The position numbers and the translations under genes are program-made. The notes under the pieces were generated by a model that was not told the origin of the DNA, made no database searches, and was given only the letters and a program-made list of their open reading frames with translations. Below, one piece after another: positions 29,596-39,183 of a stretch of DNA of 64,000 bases. Every line of letters starts with the position of its first letter. The stretch's first letter is position 1. This DNA is from Chryseobacterium bernardetii (GTDB lineage Bacteria > Bacteroidota > Bacteroidia > Flavobacteriales > Weeksellaceae): positions 434,001 through 498,000 of the forward strand of contig NZ_CP033932.1 in NCBI RefSeq assembly GCF_003815975.1, in the 5' to 3' direction.

Positions 29596-29717
29596 TTTTC
29601 TTCGGGGCAGGGTGAAATTCCCTACCGGCGGTTACAGTCCGCGACTCCTTTCATTTGAAGGGACTGATTTGGTGAAATTCCAAAACCGACAGTTAAAGTC
29701 TGGATGGGAGAAGAAAA
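29596..29717 (+). ncRNA. FMN riboswitch (RFN element)
   Basis: The conserved FMN aptamer is visible: a P1 helix (TTTTCTTC pairs with GAAGAAAA at 29710-29717), GGGGCAGGGTGAAATTCCC, CGGCGGT, GTCCGCGA, and the 3' part GGTGAAATTCCAAAACCGACAG with GGATGGGAGAAGA. It sits upstream of ribB with a 94-nt expression platform, so FMN should switch off riboflavin synthesis by transcriptional or translational control. Confidence 0.97.
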
Positions 29718-29811
29718 TGAGACGTACGGTAAGATCCTTCGCAGGCTCTTATGGTATTGTATTTCATTTCCATGTACCGAAGACTATTTTAACTTTTAAA
29801 AGTAAAATAAC

Positions 29812-30459
29812 ATGGAAAAATTATTAGAACAATTCGGAGCAACCTCCAAAGAGCGCGTAGAAAAAGCGCTTTCAACATTACAACAGGGGAAAGGTATCTT
29901 ATTAGTAGACGATGAAAGCCGTGAAAACGAAGGCGATATCATCTTTCCCGCTTCCACTATCACAGAACAGGACATGGCACTTCTGATCCGCGAATGCAGC
30001 GGTATTGTCTGCTTATGCATTTCCGAAGAAAAAAGCAAACATCTGAACCTGCGCCCGATGGTGGAAAATAACAATTCAAAAAATCAAACAGCATTTACCA
30101 TTTCCATTGAAGCCAAAGAAGGAGTGGAATCCGGAGTTTCGGCAAAAGACCGTGTAACAACCATCAGAACAGCTGTCGCAGCAGACGCAGTGGCAGAGCA
30201 CATTGCAAGCCCCGGACATGTTTTTCCTCTGATTGCTAAAAAAAATGGAGTATTTGAAAGACGTGGACATACGGAAGGAAGTGTAGATCTTGTAAAAATG
30301 GCTAATCTGGGCGATGATGCCGTACTTTGCGAACTTACCAATGAAGACGGTTCTATGGCAAGACTTCCTGAAATCGTAGATTTTGCTGTCAAAAAAGGAA
30401 TGAGCGTGGTAACCATAGAGGACATCTACGCTTACCGAAAAATGATTATGAGCAACTAA
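29812..30459 (+). CDS. ribB: 3,4-dihydroxy-2-butanone 4-phosphate synthase
   Basis: A 215-residue enzyme with the RibB active-site motifs: [18 protein letters not shown] (residues 28-46) and the C-terminal [29 protein letters not shown]. It converts ribulose 5-phosphate to the four-carbon precursor of riboflavin. It is the stand-alone RibB form; no RibA domain is fused. It is controlled by the FMN riboswitch directly upstream and closed by a terminator at 30486. Confidence 0.96.
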   Translation: MEKLLEQFGATSKERVEKALSTLQQGKGILLVDDESRENEGDIIFPASTITEQDMALLIRECSGIVCLCISEEKSKHLNLRPMVENNNSKNQTAFTISIEAKEGVESGVSAKDRVTTIRTAVAADAVAEHIASPGHVFPLIAKKNGVFERRGHTEGSVDLVKMANLGDDAVLCELTNEDGSMARLPEIVDFAVKKGMSVVTIEDIYAYRKMIMSN

Positions 30460-30485
30460 CTAAAACTACATCATTTAATGCACAG

Positions 30486-30514
30486 AAGCCGCCCGACATT
30501 GTTAGGCGGCTTTT
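30486..30514 (+). terminator. ribB terminator
   Basis: AAGCCGCC/GGCGGCTT stem with a loop of 11 nt, followed by TTTTATTT. Confidence 0.85.
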
Positions 30515-30661
30515 ATTTAAATTCCCATTAGATTTAAATGTAGAAAAATATTAAAAAGTAAATGTCCACAGTCTGGGGCGGAAAATTTATCAAAACACTT
30601 CATTTTAATTCCGGAAACATAAAGTTTTTTTTTAATACGGACAATCCGTTTTCAGAACGCT

Positions 30662-32746
30662 CTAAAAAGTAGCTGCCGGAGCTGTATCATTATTCAGTTT
30701 TTTCTGGATCTCAGTCTTCTTTCCTTTAGAAAAATCATAGCTTAATCCCAATATAAACATAGATTTATTATTCATGATTTGTGTATGAAGCCTATAATCT
30801 ACCAGGCTTTCAGAAAGGCTTTTTGTTTTGTATTCCGAAGGCATTCCTATCCAGTACATCCCTGTGGAAAAAGTTAGATTGTTATGCTTATAACTTACAA
30901 AAATATGATTCTGATTTTCATTGGTATTCAAAAAAGCCCCATTAAGACTATAAGCTGGAATATTAAATTGATACTGTGCTGAGAACTTTTTATATTCCGA
31001 GGACACCACAAAATAATTTCCGAAATAATCATTTTTAATCACTGTTCCTGTTCCTGTTTTCACCATTTCAGAAGTAGGAGTTAAAGAAGCTTTTATTACT
31101 AAAAGATTACTTCCGAAAGGTTTATATGAACCCGTAAGCTGCACTCCGTACTGTTGAGAATATTTTCCATTTTCATAAGTTAATGCATAGCCACCAAAAG
31201 TATGATCCAAAATATAATACTGATTAATAACCCTATCCGTGTAAGAATAGAATGCATTTAGATTAAAATCAAAATACTTGTTATTTAATGAATATGTCAG
31301 GCTATTGGTCCATTTCTGCTGAGCCTCAAGAAAAGGGTTTCCTTTCTGAACAATATTGGGAGCCAGCTGTACGATATTACTGCTGAGCGCATTACTCAAA
31401 GGACTTATAGGTTTATAACTGCTCGTCAATCGGAGGCTTTGGTTATTTTTAAGCTGGTAAGCCAATACAAGTTTTGGAGTAAAAGACCACTCATCAAAAG
31501 TATTTTCTGCGCTTTTATTATGAATATGGGTTAATCCCACTCCGATATGATAGCTGAATTTATTTATTTTTCCTGAAAATTCAGTATAAAGGTATTGTTC
31601 CAGATAAGTGACCTTATATTGAGAGTATCCGGAAAGGTTATTCAGATCATTGGAAATTGAAGATCTTGAGATACGATATCCGGATGAAAGTTTTCCAGCT
31701 TCAAAATCACGGGTATGCGCTAACTCTCCTACAAGACTTGTTTGCTTTGCTTTTAAAACCATATCATTATCATACACAGAGATGCCGGAACCCGTAATCC
31801 ACTCCTTAGCTGTTTCCGAAGAATTGGTTGTATAATCGGACCCTACAAGATTAATACTCAGTTCATCCTTCATACCTATTTTTTTTGAATAATAAAGATC
31901 TACCTTCGGAATTACATAATCTGATCCATTATTTTTAAACATTGAATGTTCTTCACCAGAATTCTCCACAGTAAAAAAGCTTTGTCCTGTTCCTTTTGAA
32001 AAACGGTTGGAAATATTCATATTCAGCTTCACCTGAAAAGCATAATCATCAGGAACCAGCCTGGTATAACGTAATGCTATAGTTTGAAAAGTATACCCAA
32101 AATGATCTTTACGGTTCTCATTAGAACGGTAATGCTGTGCACCCAGCTGATAATCATAGATACTGTTTACCCTTCTGTCCGTGTAATCCCTTAGATTAAT
32201 AGAGTATTCCAGCCCTATATCGTTCTTTCCTTTTGTATAATTGGCATACGCAGATGCATTTACAAAACCAGTATCCAGCGCTGAAGATCCTTCAGCACCA
32301 AAAACATATCCCGTTTCCGTAGACCTTGTCAGAATATTAACTACAATATCCGCCCTGGTTGCCCATCTTGCCGGGGGAATATCATAATACTCCACCTTCA
32401 CCACCTCACTGGGGGCAATACTCCTGATCTGCATGTCCGTAGCTTCAACTCCGTTAACCAGGAATAAAATGGCACCTCCTTTTGTACCTGTAATCGTATT
32501 GGAAACAGGATCCAGCTGCAGTTCCGGAAGCGTACTCAGTAAATCCTTTGCATACCTTGCTTTTTCCAGAGCTTCCTTATCAAAAGTATACACCGCCTTA
32601 TCAGCAAACTGTTTTTTGCGCTGTGCTTTTATAATGATTTCCTGAAGTTCTTTCGTTCCGGAAGCACTCGCTGTATCTTTTTTTATTTCCTGCGAAAAAG
32701 CCAGAGCTCCATAAAGAAAGCAAATGGTGTATATCGTTTTTTTCAT
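30662..32746 (-). CDS. TonB-dependent-receptor-like outer membrane beta-barrel protein
   Basis: A 694-residue protein with a signal peptide (about 18 residues, ending ALAFSQ), a plug domain (ELQEIIIKAQRKKQFADKAVYTF, GAILFLVNGVEATDMQIRSI, VVKVEYYDIPPARW at residues about 30-135) and a long C-terminal barrel with alternating aromatic strands. A 30-residue plug start resembles the OMP_b-brl_3 group, which lacks the usual carboxypeptidase-like N-terminal domain. No SusD partner is adjacent, and the substrate cannot be inferred. It is divergent from the gene at 32932. Confidence 0.85.
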   Translation of the reverse strand: MKKTIYTICFLYGALAFSQEIKKDTASASGTKELQEIIIKAQRKKQFADKAVYTFDKEALEKARYAKDLLSTLPELQLDPVSNTITGTKGGAILFLVNGVEATDMQIRSIAPSEVVKVEYYDIPPARWATRADIVVNILTRSTETGYVFGAEGSSALDTGFVNASAYANYTKGKNDIGLEYSINLRDYTDRRVNSIYDYQLGAQHYRSNENRKDHFGYTFQTIALRYTRLVPDDYAFQVKLNMNISNRFSKGTGQSFFTVENSGEEHSMFKNNGSDYVIPKVDLYYSKKIGMKDELSINLVGSDYTTNSSETAKEWITGSGISVYDNDMVLKAKQTSLVGELAHTRDFEAGKLSSGYRISRSSISNDLNNLSGYSQYKVTYLEQYLYTEFSGKINKFSYHIGVGLTHIHNKSAENTFDEWSFTPKLVLAYQLKNNQSLRLTSSYKPISPLSNALSSNIVQLAPNIVQKGNPFLEAQQKWTNSLTYSLNNKYFDFNLNAFYSYTDRVINQYYILDHTFGGYALTYENGKYSQQYGVQLTGSYKPFGSNLLVIKASLTPTSEMVKTGTGTVIKNDYFGNYFVVSSEYKKFSAQYQFNIPAYSLNGAFLNTNENQNHIFVSYKHNNLTFSTGMYWIGMPSEYKTKSLSESLVDYRLHTQIMNNKSMFILGLSYDFSKGKKTEIQKKLNNDTAPAATF

Positions 32747-32931
32747 ATCAGAAATGGATTATACTTTTAGGACAACCAATTTGTAAAATCCATTACATTC
32801 ATTTTAATTGTAAAATAAAAAAGCACCATTATCATTAAGAATTTGAATAGTTTTTTCATTAAATTCAAATTATTATGTTAAATTCAGCCTGCTTTTTGCT
32901 GCTATTTTTTTACACCTTAAAATATAAGATT

Positions 32932-33684
32932 ATGAAAAATATAATTCTGCTCATCCCCTGCCTTCTGTTTTCAGCATTAGAAGCACAGGAGGGCCAAAAT
33001 GTTCCTGCTGAAAAGATGAATATCATCAAAACGAACGTTACTGCTTATGCTTTCAGGAATATCAACCTGTCTTATGAACGCGCCTTCAACCGATGGTTTT
33101 CTGTGAATATTGGCTTTGGAACCATGCCGGAAGGAAAAGTACCCTTCATTAATAGCTTCCTGAAAGATAAAGATGAAAAAAGATTTGAAAATCTAAAGGT
33201 AAAAGCCACCAATTTCACCATTGAGCCTAGATTTTATATTGGAAAAGGCTATGGAAAAGGTTTTTATTTTGCTCCTTATTACCGGTATTCTGATGTTTCT
33301 TCCAACACCTTTGATTTCTACTATGATTATAACGGCCAGGATGGAAACACTTATCAAATTCCTTTGAAAGGCCAGGGAAACACCAAGGGAAATAGTGGCG
33401 GACTTATGGTAGGTGTACAATTTTTTCTTACCCGAAGCCAAAATCTGGTCCTGGATTTCTGGATTGCAGGAGCTCATTACGGAGGCGGAAAAGGGGATTT
33501 TACAATGACCTCAGATTATGTTCTTACTCCGGATATGCAGGCTCAGTTAAAAAAAGAAATTGAAAACCTGGATATTCCGTTTGTAAAATACACTGTAGAA
33601 ACCAATGCCAACGGAGCAAAGATAAAAGTAGACGGGCCATGGGCCGGTTTCAGAAGCGGACTTTCTTTGGGATATAGATTTTAA
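32932..33684 (+). CDS. Outer-membrane beta-barrel protein, DUF3575-like
   Basis: I start at the ATG at 32932 (MKNIILLIPCLLFSALEAQ), which gives a proper signal peptide; the 19 residues upstream are hydrophobic but out of character. The mature part has repeated aromatic beta strands (YAFRNINLSYERAFNRWFSVNIGFG, FYFAPYYRYSDV) and closes with GFRSGLSLGYRF, a standard outer-membrane beta-barrel terminus. DUF3575 is the best guess. The gene is divergent from the barrel protein at 30662, with 185 bp between. Confidence 0.75.
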   Translation: MKNIILLIPCLLFSALEAQEGQNVPAEKMNIIKTNVTAYAFRNINLSYERAFNRWFSVNIGFGTMPEGKVPFINSFLKDKDEKRFENLKVKATNFTIEPRFYIGKGYGKGFYFAPYYRYSDVSSNTFDFYYDYNGQDGNTYQIPLKGQGNTKGNSGGLMVGVQFFLTRSQNLVLDFWIAGAHYGGGKGDFTMTSDYVLTPDMQAQLKKEIENLDIPFVKYTVETNANGAKIKVDGPWAGFRSGLSLGYRF

Positions 33685-33760
33685 AATAAACCTCAAATAT
33701 TTGACTGGCTTAATTACTATTCTGTTTTTCCACGTAATAGTACTAAACATGACAAACAAT

Positions 33761-33797
33761 CCGGCGCCACAGAGAATCTGCGGCGCCGGTTATATTT
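33761..33797. terminator. Bidirectional terminator between convergent genes
   Basis: Arms CCGGCGCC and GGCGCCGG (33761-33768 and 33782-33789), loop 13 nt, then TTATATTTTTAA. It separates the barrel gene from the minus-strand small gene. Confidence 0.85.
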
Positions 33798-34013
33798 TTA
33801 ATGATAGGCCTGTTTAAATTTCTCTATGATATTGTCCAGATTATGACGCTGAACATACACAGTCTTCACCTCTTCATATCGCGGTGATTTGTAGAAAACT
33901 TCATGAAAATCCATACTTCCGTTTCCTACTTTTACTACTTTCTGTACTTCAATATTAAGTTTTTTTAACTCGTCTTTAAAGACTTTGAATTCATCTTGGA
34001 TACTACTGCTCAT
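33798..34013 (-). CDS. Hypothetical small protein, 71 aa
   Basis: A 71-residue protein with no signal peptide: MSSSIQDEFKVFKDELKKLNIEVQKVVKVG then a HEVFYKSPRYEEVKTVYVQRHNLDNIIEKF segment. It looks like a coiled or alpha/beta soluble protein. I do not recognise it. It is convergent with the gene before it, and the terminator hairpin lies right at its 3' end, which supports it being real. Confidence 0.55.
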   Translation of the reverse strand: MSSSIQDEFKVFKDELKKLNIEVQKVVKVGNGSMDFHEVFYKSPRYEEVKTVYVQRHNLDNIIEKFKQAYH

Positions 34014-34451
34014 TTATATTTTTTAGTTTTTAGTTAAAAAATCCATTTTTCGCCTGCACACCCCATTATCTTTTGGGGTCAGGACTTAAACCTTCAATAA
34101 AATTAATAAATTTTTCAAATATAAACACCATTAAGTTATTATTTTTTTGTTTTATTCATTAAAAACACCAAAACTCAATTCATTTAACAACATCCATTAA
34201 TCACCTATCAGAGAGGAAACACAGATCAAAAGCTTTGAACATCGCACAATACATGATTTTTATCATATCAGAACTAAAAATCTGACAGTATACAAAATAT
34301 TAATTACAAAAAGTTTTAAAACAGGTTTTTCTCAACAGTAAAGGTTTCCAGGGAAGAAAAAATATTTTTTTTAAAAAAATAAAAAAAATAGTGTAACATT
34401 TTAAAAAGACGCGTCTCTAAAAGACAAATAAACCTTAAAACTTCAAAAATC
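34014..34451. other. AT-rich intergenic region upstream of the hydrolase-sigma operon
   Basis: 438 bp with long A and T runs and no credible coding frame. It must contain promoters for the minus-strand small gene (left) and for the hydrolase operon (right), but I see no convincing -7/-33 pair. No other structure is seen. Confidence 0.5.
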
Positions 34452-35303
34452 ATGAAAAAAATCACATTCCTTCTTATCATCTTGTTATTTTTTGCAGCAG
34501 TATGTAATATATTTGGCCAGGAAAAAACATATCCGTTTGAGGTAAAAAAATCCGGAAGGGGAAAACAATCATTAATCCTGATTCCCGGGTTTGCCTCTTC
34601 AGGAGACGTATGGAATGAAACAACCGCAAAGTTTGAAAAAGATTTTACCTGCTATATATTAACCATGGCAGGGTTTGCAGGGGCAAAACCTGATGCAGAT
34701 GCCAGCTTCAAAGATTGGGAAAAAGGAATTGCAACTTATATAAAGAATAATAAAATTGAAAAGCCCGTTATCATTGGACACAGCATGGGAGGTGGTCTTG
34801 CTATGGCTATTGCAGCAGACTATCCTGAGCTGGTGGGTAAAATTGTGATTGTGGATACTTTACCTTGCCTGGCAGCACTCTCCAACCCTAATTTTACATC
34901 CAGAGAAAATAACGACTGTTCACCAATCATTAATAAATTTACAGCAATGACCGATGAACAATTCCTTCAAATGCAGGCCCAATCTATCCCACGACTTCTG
35001 GCAGATACTTCTATGCAGGATACAGTGATTGGCTGGAGCATGAAATCTGACAGAAAAACATTCGCCAAAATGTACTGTGATTTCTCGAATACCGATCTTA
35101 GAGAAACCCTTAAAAATATACAGTGCCCTTCCCTGGTCTTACTGGAATCTTATTTTGCATTAATGAAACCCGCTATTGAAGCTCAGTATGCTCATCTTAA
35201 AAATGCTACCTATCAATATTCTACAAAAGGATTACATTTCATTATGTATGATGATAAAGAATGGTATTTTAATCAGCTTAATAACTTTTTATCTTCGAAG
35301 TAA
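34452..35303 (+). CDS. Secreted alpha/beta hydrolase
   Basis: A 283-residue protein with a signal peptide (MKKITFLLIILLFFAAVCNIFG). Alpha/beta hydrolase motifs: LIPGFASSGDVWNET, nucleophile elbow IIGHSMGGGLAMAIA (Ser near residue 112), acid VLLESYF, and KGLHFIMYDD with His. The last base of its stop codon is the first base of the sigma-factor start at 35303, so the two are translationally coupled. This suggests a secreted enzyme co-expressed with an envelope-stress type sigma factor. Confidence 0.88.
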   Translation: MKKITFLLIILLFFAAVCNIFGQEKTYPFEVKKSGRGKQSLILIPGFASSGDVWNETTAKFEKDFTCYILTMAGFAGAKPDADASFKDWEKGIATYIKNNKIEKPVIIGHSMGGGLAMAIAADYPELVGKIVIVDTLPCLAALSNPNFTSRENNDCSPIINKFTAMTDEQFLQMQAQSIPRLLADTSMQDTVIGWSMKSDRKTFAKMYCDFSNTDLRETLKNIQCPSLVLLESYFALMKPAIEAQYAHLKNATYQYSTKGLHFIMYDDKEWYFNQLNNFLSSK

Positions 35304-35725
35304 TGGTGTTTGAGGATATTTACGAATTGTACTGGCAAAAGATATTCCGCCTATGCATGGGGTATGTGAATGATACTGATGCTGCCCAGGATCTTGCTCA
35401 GGAAACATTTATCATCGTATGGCAGCAGCTCCCGAAATTCAGGAATGAATCCAGCGTGGGAACATGGATCTTCAGAATTGCTTCCAATAATTGTCTCCGG
35501 CAGATTGAGAAAGAAAAAAGATTTTCCAAAACAGATCTTCCCGTTAATCTGGAAGAGAAAAAGCAGGAATCTATGGAACCTCAGATCCAAATGCTCTATA
35601 AGTTTATTTCCGAACTTCCTGAAACGGAGAGAATTATCATTTCTCTGGAACTGGAGGAAGTAAAACAGGCAGAAATTGCCCAAATCACAGGACTTTCAGA
35701 ATCCAACATCCGTGTAAAAATATAG
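35303..35725 (+). CDS. ECF-type RNA polymerase sigma factor, C-terminus frameshifted
   Basis: A 140-residue sigma factor: sigma2 region FEDIYELYWQKIFRLCMGYVNDTDAAQDLAQETFI, VGTWIFRIASNNCLRQI and the sigma4 HTH around ELEEVKQAEIAQITGLSESNIRVKI. It stops at TAG (35723-35725), just where family members continue with the helix HRIKEKL. The next bases (AGG ATA AAA GAA AAA TTA) encode RIKEKLTQKFKNNG in a frame that fits a 2-nt deletion before the TAG, and the restored frame would end at a TAA overlapping the next start. So the intact gene probably had about 157 residues. Confidence 0.85.
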   Translation: MVFEDIYELYWQKIFRLCMGYVNDTDAAQDLAQETFIIVWQQLPKFRNESSVGTWIFRIASNNCLRQIEKEKRFSKTDLPVNLEEKKQESMEPQIQMLYKFISELPETERIIISLELEEVKQAEIAQITGLSESNIRVKI

Positions 35726-35760
35726 GATAAAAGAAAAATTAACGCAAAAGTTTAAAAATA

Positions 35761-36351
35761 ATGGATACTAATATCGATTTCAAAAATATCTGGAAGCAAC
35801 AGTCTTCTCCCAAACCCAATATAGAAGAACTCCTTAGCAGACTGAAAAAGTTTAAAAGCGAAAACATTCGTAAACTGATAATTGCCAATCTCCTATTGAT
35901 TGCTACCTGCTTATTTACTGCTTTTATATGGTATCGTTATCAGCCTCAGCATATCAGCACAAAGGTCGGGATCATCCTTGTGATTCTTGCTATGGTTATT
36001 TTTCTGCTGGCCTATAACAGAATGTTTAGGGTCTTTTATAAGATTGACAATACCCAATCTAATACTGAATATCTTCAAAACCTATATCTGGTAAAAAGTA
36101 AACAGAAGTTTATTCAGACCACTATGCTTAACCTGTATTTTGTTATGCTGCTTTTGGGGATTTGCCTTTATATGTATGAATATACTTTAAAAATGCCGCT
36201 CATTCCCGGAATATTGGTGTATGCAGCTGCTTTGCTATGGATAGGTTTCAACTGGTTTTATATAAGACCTAAAACAATAAAGAAGCAACAGGAAAAAATT
36301 GACGGATTAATTAATAAATTTGAAGAAATAAATAATCAGTTAAAAGACTAA
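35761..36351 (+). CDS. Membrane protein, possibly sigma-factor partner, 196 aa
   Basis: A 196-residue protein with four predicted membrane helices: LIIANLLLIATCLFTAFIWY, VGIILVILAMVIFLLAY, LNLYFVMLLLGICLYM and LIPGILVYAAALLWIGF. The N-terminus (MDTNIDFKNIWKQQ) and C-terminus (KKQQEKIDGLINKFEEINNQLK, a predicted coiled coil) are cytosolic. The position directly after the ECF sigma gene suggests an anti-sigma-like role, as in Bacteroidetes ECF pairs; I see no standard anti-sigma motif. Confidence 0.65.
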   Translation: MDTNIDFKNIWKQQSSPKPNIEELLSRLKKFKSENIRKLIIANLLLIATCLFTAFIWYRYQPQHISTKVGIILVILAMVIFLLAYNRMFRVFYKIDNTQSNTEYLQNLYLVKSKQKFIQTTMLNLYFVMLLLGICLYMYEYTLKMPLIPGILVYAAALLWIGFNWFYIRPKTIKKQQEKIDGLINKFEEINNQLKD

Positions 36352-36986
36352 TGAATTCTTCAGCCAACAAAAATCATTGGGAAAATGTGTATGAGACTAA
36401 AAATCCGGATCAGGTAAGCTGGACCCAGAAAAAACCTCAGACTTCGCTTGATTTTATTAATTCTTTCGGATTGGGAAAACAGGCTAAGATTATAGACATT
36501 GGTGGTGGAGACAGTAATCTGGTTGACTTCCTGCTTGAAGAAGGCTATGAAAATATTACGGTTTTGGATATTTCTGCCAAAGCTTTGGATAAAGCAAAGC
36601 AAAGATTGGGAGGCAAAGCCGATAAGGTAAAATGGATTGCTACAGATATTACAGCTTTTGAGCCTGCTGAAACCTATGATATCTGGCATGACAGGGCTGC
36701 CTTTCATTTCCTGACTACTCCGGAACAGGTTTCAAAATATGTTGATATTGCTAAAAAAAGCATCAATGGTTTTCTGGTTTTAGGAACTTTTTCCAAAAAC
36801 GGCCCTACCAAATGCAGCGGACTGGATATTCAGCAATATGACGGGGAATCTCTTTCTGAAGAATTTAAAGAAAATTTTGAAAAGATTGGCTGCATAACAG
36901 AAGATCACACTACTCCTTTCGGGACTGTTCAAAACTTTGTTTTCTGCAGTTTTAAAAGCGCTGATCCCTATAGTTCATTCAGGTAA
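36351..36986 (+). CDS. Class I SAM-dependent methyltransferase
   Basis: A 211-residue enzyme. The SAM-binding motif I reads IIDIGGGDSNLVDFLL (residues about 45-60), followed by acidic VLDISAKAL and WIATDITAF segments. It starts one base inside the previous gene's stop (TAATG), so it is coupled to the sigma-factor operon. The substrate is unknown. Confidence 0.9.
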   Translation: MNSSANKNHWENVYETKNPDQVSWTQKKPQTSLDFINSFGLGKQAKIIDIGGGDSNLVDFLLEEGYENITVLDISAKALDKAKQRLGGKADKVKWIATDITAFEPAETYDIWHDRAAFHFLTTPEQVSKYVDIAKKSINGFLVLGTFSKNGPTKCSGLDIQQYDGESLSEEFKENFEKIGCITEDHTTPFGTVQNFVFCSFKSADPYSSFR

Positions 36987-37020
36987 TGGCAATGAATCAA
37001 TATTTAAAATTCTGATACAA

Positions 37021-37045
37021 AAAGAGAGCCTAAAGCTCTCTTTTT
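37021..37045. terminator. Bidirectional terminator between convergent genes
   Basis: AAAGAGAGC and GCTCTCTTT flank CTAAA, then TTGTATGG. It separates the methyltransferase operon (+) and the ABC exporter (-). Confidence 0.85.
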
Positions 37046-37063
37046 GTATGGTTTAGGAATATA

Positions 37064-38824
37064 TTATTTTGATTTTTCCTCTTCTTCCAGTTCCACTTCA
37101 TGTCTCAACTGCGCTTTGTATAAGGTGGCATAGTAGCCATTTTTATCCAGAAGCTCCAGGTGCTTCCCTTCTTCTACAATTTTACCATGTTCCATCACAA
37201 TAATCTTATCTGCTTTTTCAATGGTGGAAAGCCTGTGAGCAATAATGATGGAGGTTCTGTTTTTGGTAATTTTCTCAGTAGCTCTCTGAATCAGCTTTTC
37301 ACTTTCATGATCAATAGAAGAGGTGGCTTCATCCAGGATCAGAATCTTCGGATCAGATAAATATGCTCTCAGGAAGGATAATAATTGTCTTTGTCCCAAA
37401 GAAATAGACGAACCTCTTTCACTTACCACATAATCATATCCGCCCGGAAGCTGTTCAATAAACTGGTCTACTTCAATTTCTTTAGCACCAGCCTTTATTT
37501 TCTCAAGGGTAATTGTATCATCTCCAAAAGCCAGGTTTTCAAAAATGCTTCCGTGGAATAAAAATACATCCTGTAATACTACTCCGATATGGCTTCTTAA
37601 ATTATACAATTCATAATCTTTCAAGTTCACATCATCAATAAGGATATTTCCGGAATTGATATCATAAAGCCTTGTAATCAGGCTGATAATAGTAGATTTC
37701 CCGGCACCGGTTGCTCCTACAATGGCAACAGTTTCTCCAGGATTTACTTTGAAATCAATACCTTTCAGTACTTCCTGCTTTTCATCATAGGCGAAATGTA
37801 CTTTCTGGAATTCAATTTTACCTGCAAAATGATCTTTTTTAACAGTACCTGTATTGGTCATTGAATTTTCTTCATCCATTAATCCCAATACTCTTTCTGC
37901 TCCTACAATTCCTCTCTGAATGTTGTTGAAACGGTCTGCAATCTGTCTTAAAGGACGAATCAGCATTGAAATATACTGGATAAAAGCAATAACAACCCCG
38001 GCACTAATGGTGATATATCCGCCATAAAACAGGATAAACCCTATAAATAATGAGGAAATAAGTTCCACTACAGGAAAGAATAGTGAAAAAATGAAAACAG
38101 TTCTCAGCAATGCTCCTTTAAGGGTAATATTGATGTCATCAAACTTTCTAAACTCAGATTCCTGTCTGTTGAATACCTGAATAATCGGCATTCCCGCCAG
38201 CCTTTCCTGCACAAACGAGTTCTGGGTAGCCGTCCATGTTCTTTCATCACCAAAAGCTTTCTTCAGTCTTTTTTGGAAAAACCTTGTAATAACAACCATT
38301 AAAGGCAAAATCGCCAGAGTAATATAGCTTAAATGAACATTCGTACTGAACATCATTACCAAGACAAATACAATTCTCAGAATATCTCCGAAAACCATTA
38401 GAAATCCGTCTGTATACACAGTAGCAATGGTTTCCACATCGCCTACAGCACGGGTTACCAATTGGCCGATTGGCGTTTTATCAAAGAATGAAGTTTTAAA
38501 ATAAATTAGTTTGGAATATAATCTTTCACGGATATCACGGATAACATTCTGCGAAATGAAGTTGGAGAAATAAACCAGAAAAAAGTTCAGAACAGTTTCT
38601 GCAAACACCAATCCTACAAGGATATAGATATGCTTCATCATCAAAGCCTTATCCTGCAGCTTTGTAATATCATTATCTACAACCTCCATAGTAAGATATG
38701 GCCTGTAAGTAGAAACAATTGAAAGTATGACGGAAATGATTAAAGTAAGGATGAACCAGGAACGAAACTTCATCCCGATAAAGAACAGCCTTTTTACAAT
38801 TCCCCAGGTATCTTGTTTTTTCAT
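37064..38824 (-). CDS. ABC exporter, fused permease and ATPase (MsbA/multidrug type)
   Basis: A 586-residue half-transporter. Six N-terminal membrane helices are followed by the nucleotide-binding domain: Walker A GATGAGKST (370-378, Lys376), a signature motif read as ISLGQRQLL, Walker B ILILDEATSSID and the switch His in IIIAHRLSTI. Typical for heterodimeric or homodimeric exporters of lipid or drug type; the cargo is not deducible. A coiled, acidic tail (ELEEEEKSK) follows. A gap of 359 nt separates it from the gene to its right (minus strand, 39184). Confidence 0.93.
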   Translation of the reverse strand: MKKQDTWGIVKRLFFIGMKFRSWFILTLIISVILSIVSTYRPYLTMEVVDNDITKLQDKALMMKHIYILVGLVFAETVLNFFLVYFSNFISQNVIRDIRERLYSKLIYFKTSFFDKTPIGQLVTRAVGDVETIATVYTDGFLMVFGDILRIVFVLVMMFSTNVHLSYITLAILPLMVVITRFFQKRLKKAFGDERTWTATQNSFVQERLAGMPIIQVFNRQESEFRKFDDINITLKGALLRTVFIFSLFFPVVELISSLFIGFILFYGGYITISAGVVIAFIQYISMLIRPLRQIADRFNNIQRGIVGAERVLGLMDEENSMTNTGTVKKDHFAGKIEFQKVHFAYDEKQEVLKGIDFKVNPGETVAIVGATGAGKSTIISLITRLYDINSGNILIDDVNLKDYELYNLRSHIGVVLQDVFLFHGSIFENLAFGDDTITLEKIKAGAKEIEVDQFIEQLPGGYDYVVSERGSSISLGQRQLLSFLRAYLSDPKILILDEATSSIDHESEKLIQRATEKITKNRTSIIIAHRLSTIEKADKIIVMEHGKIVEEGKHLELLDKNGYYATLYKAQLRHEVELEEEEKSK

Positions 38825-39183
38825 TATACGAATTGAAGAAAAGAATTAAAATTCTATGCAAAAATAAGACTTTATAAGTTGTCTGCCTTTACAACTTTCA
38901 CAAATCGCCATAGAAAATATAAGATACCTATCATTTACAGAATGAATATCTTTTGTAGGCAACGCGTTATTGAAGTGACCAAAAATATTTAATAATAACC
39001 TACAAGCAAGTAACACTTAAGTGTCTGCAAGATGAAGAATAAGCGCACTAGAACTTTCTGAAAACCTTTGATTTTCTTCTCATAAGCATTTTTATACACC
39101 GATATTTGAATCCTTAAGTGAACTTAAGTGTTTTTGTAATCTTTTGTGGTTTTACAGTTTTGACCTTCAAAAACCGAGCAGGT
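38825..39183. other. Intergenic region with ACTTAAGTG repeats
   Basis: 359 bp without a gene. CTTAAGTG-type words occur at about 39016-39023, 39111-39119 and 39121-39131, two of them adjacent as CCTTAAGTGAACTTAAGTG. No terminator or promoter pair of good quality is seen. Confidence 0.5.
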
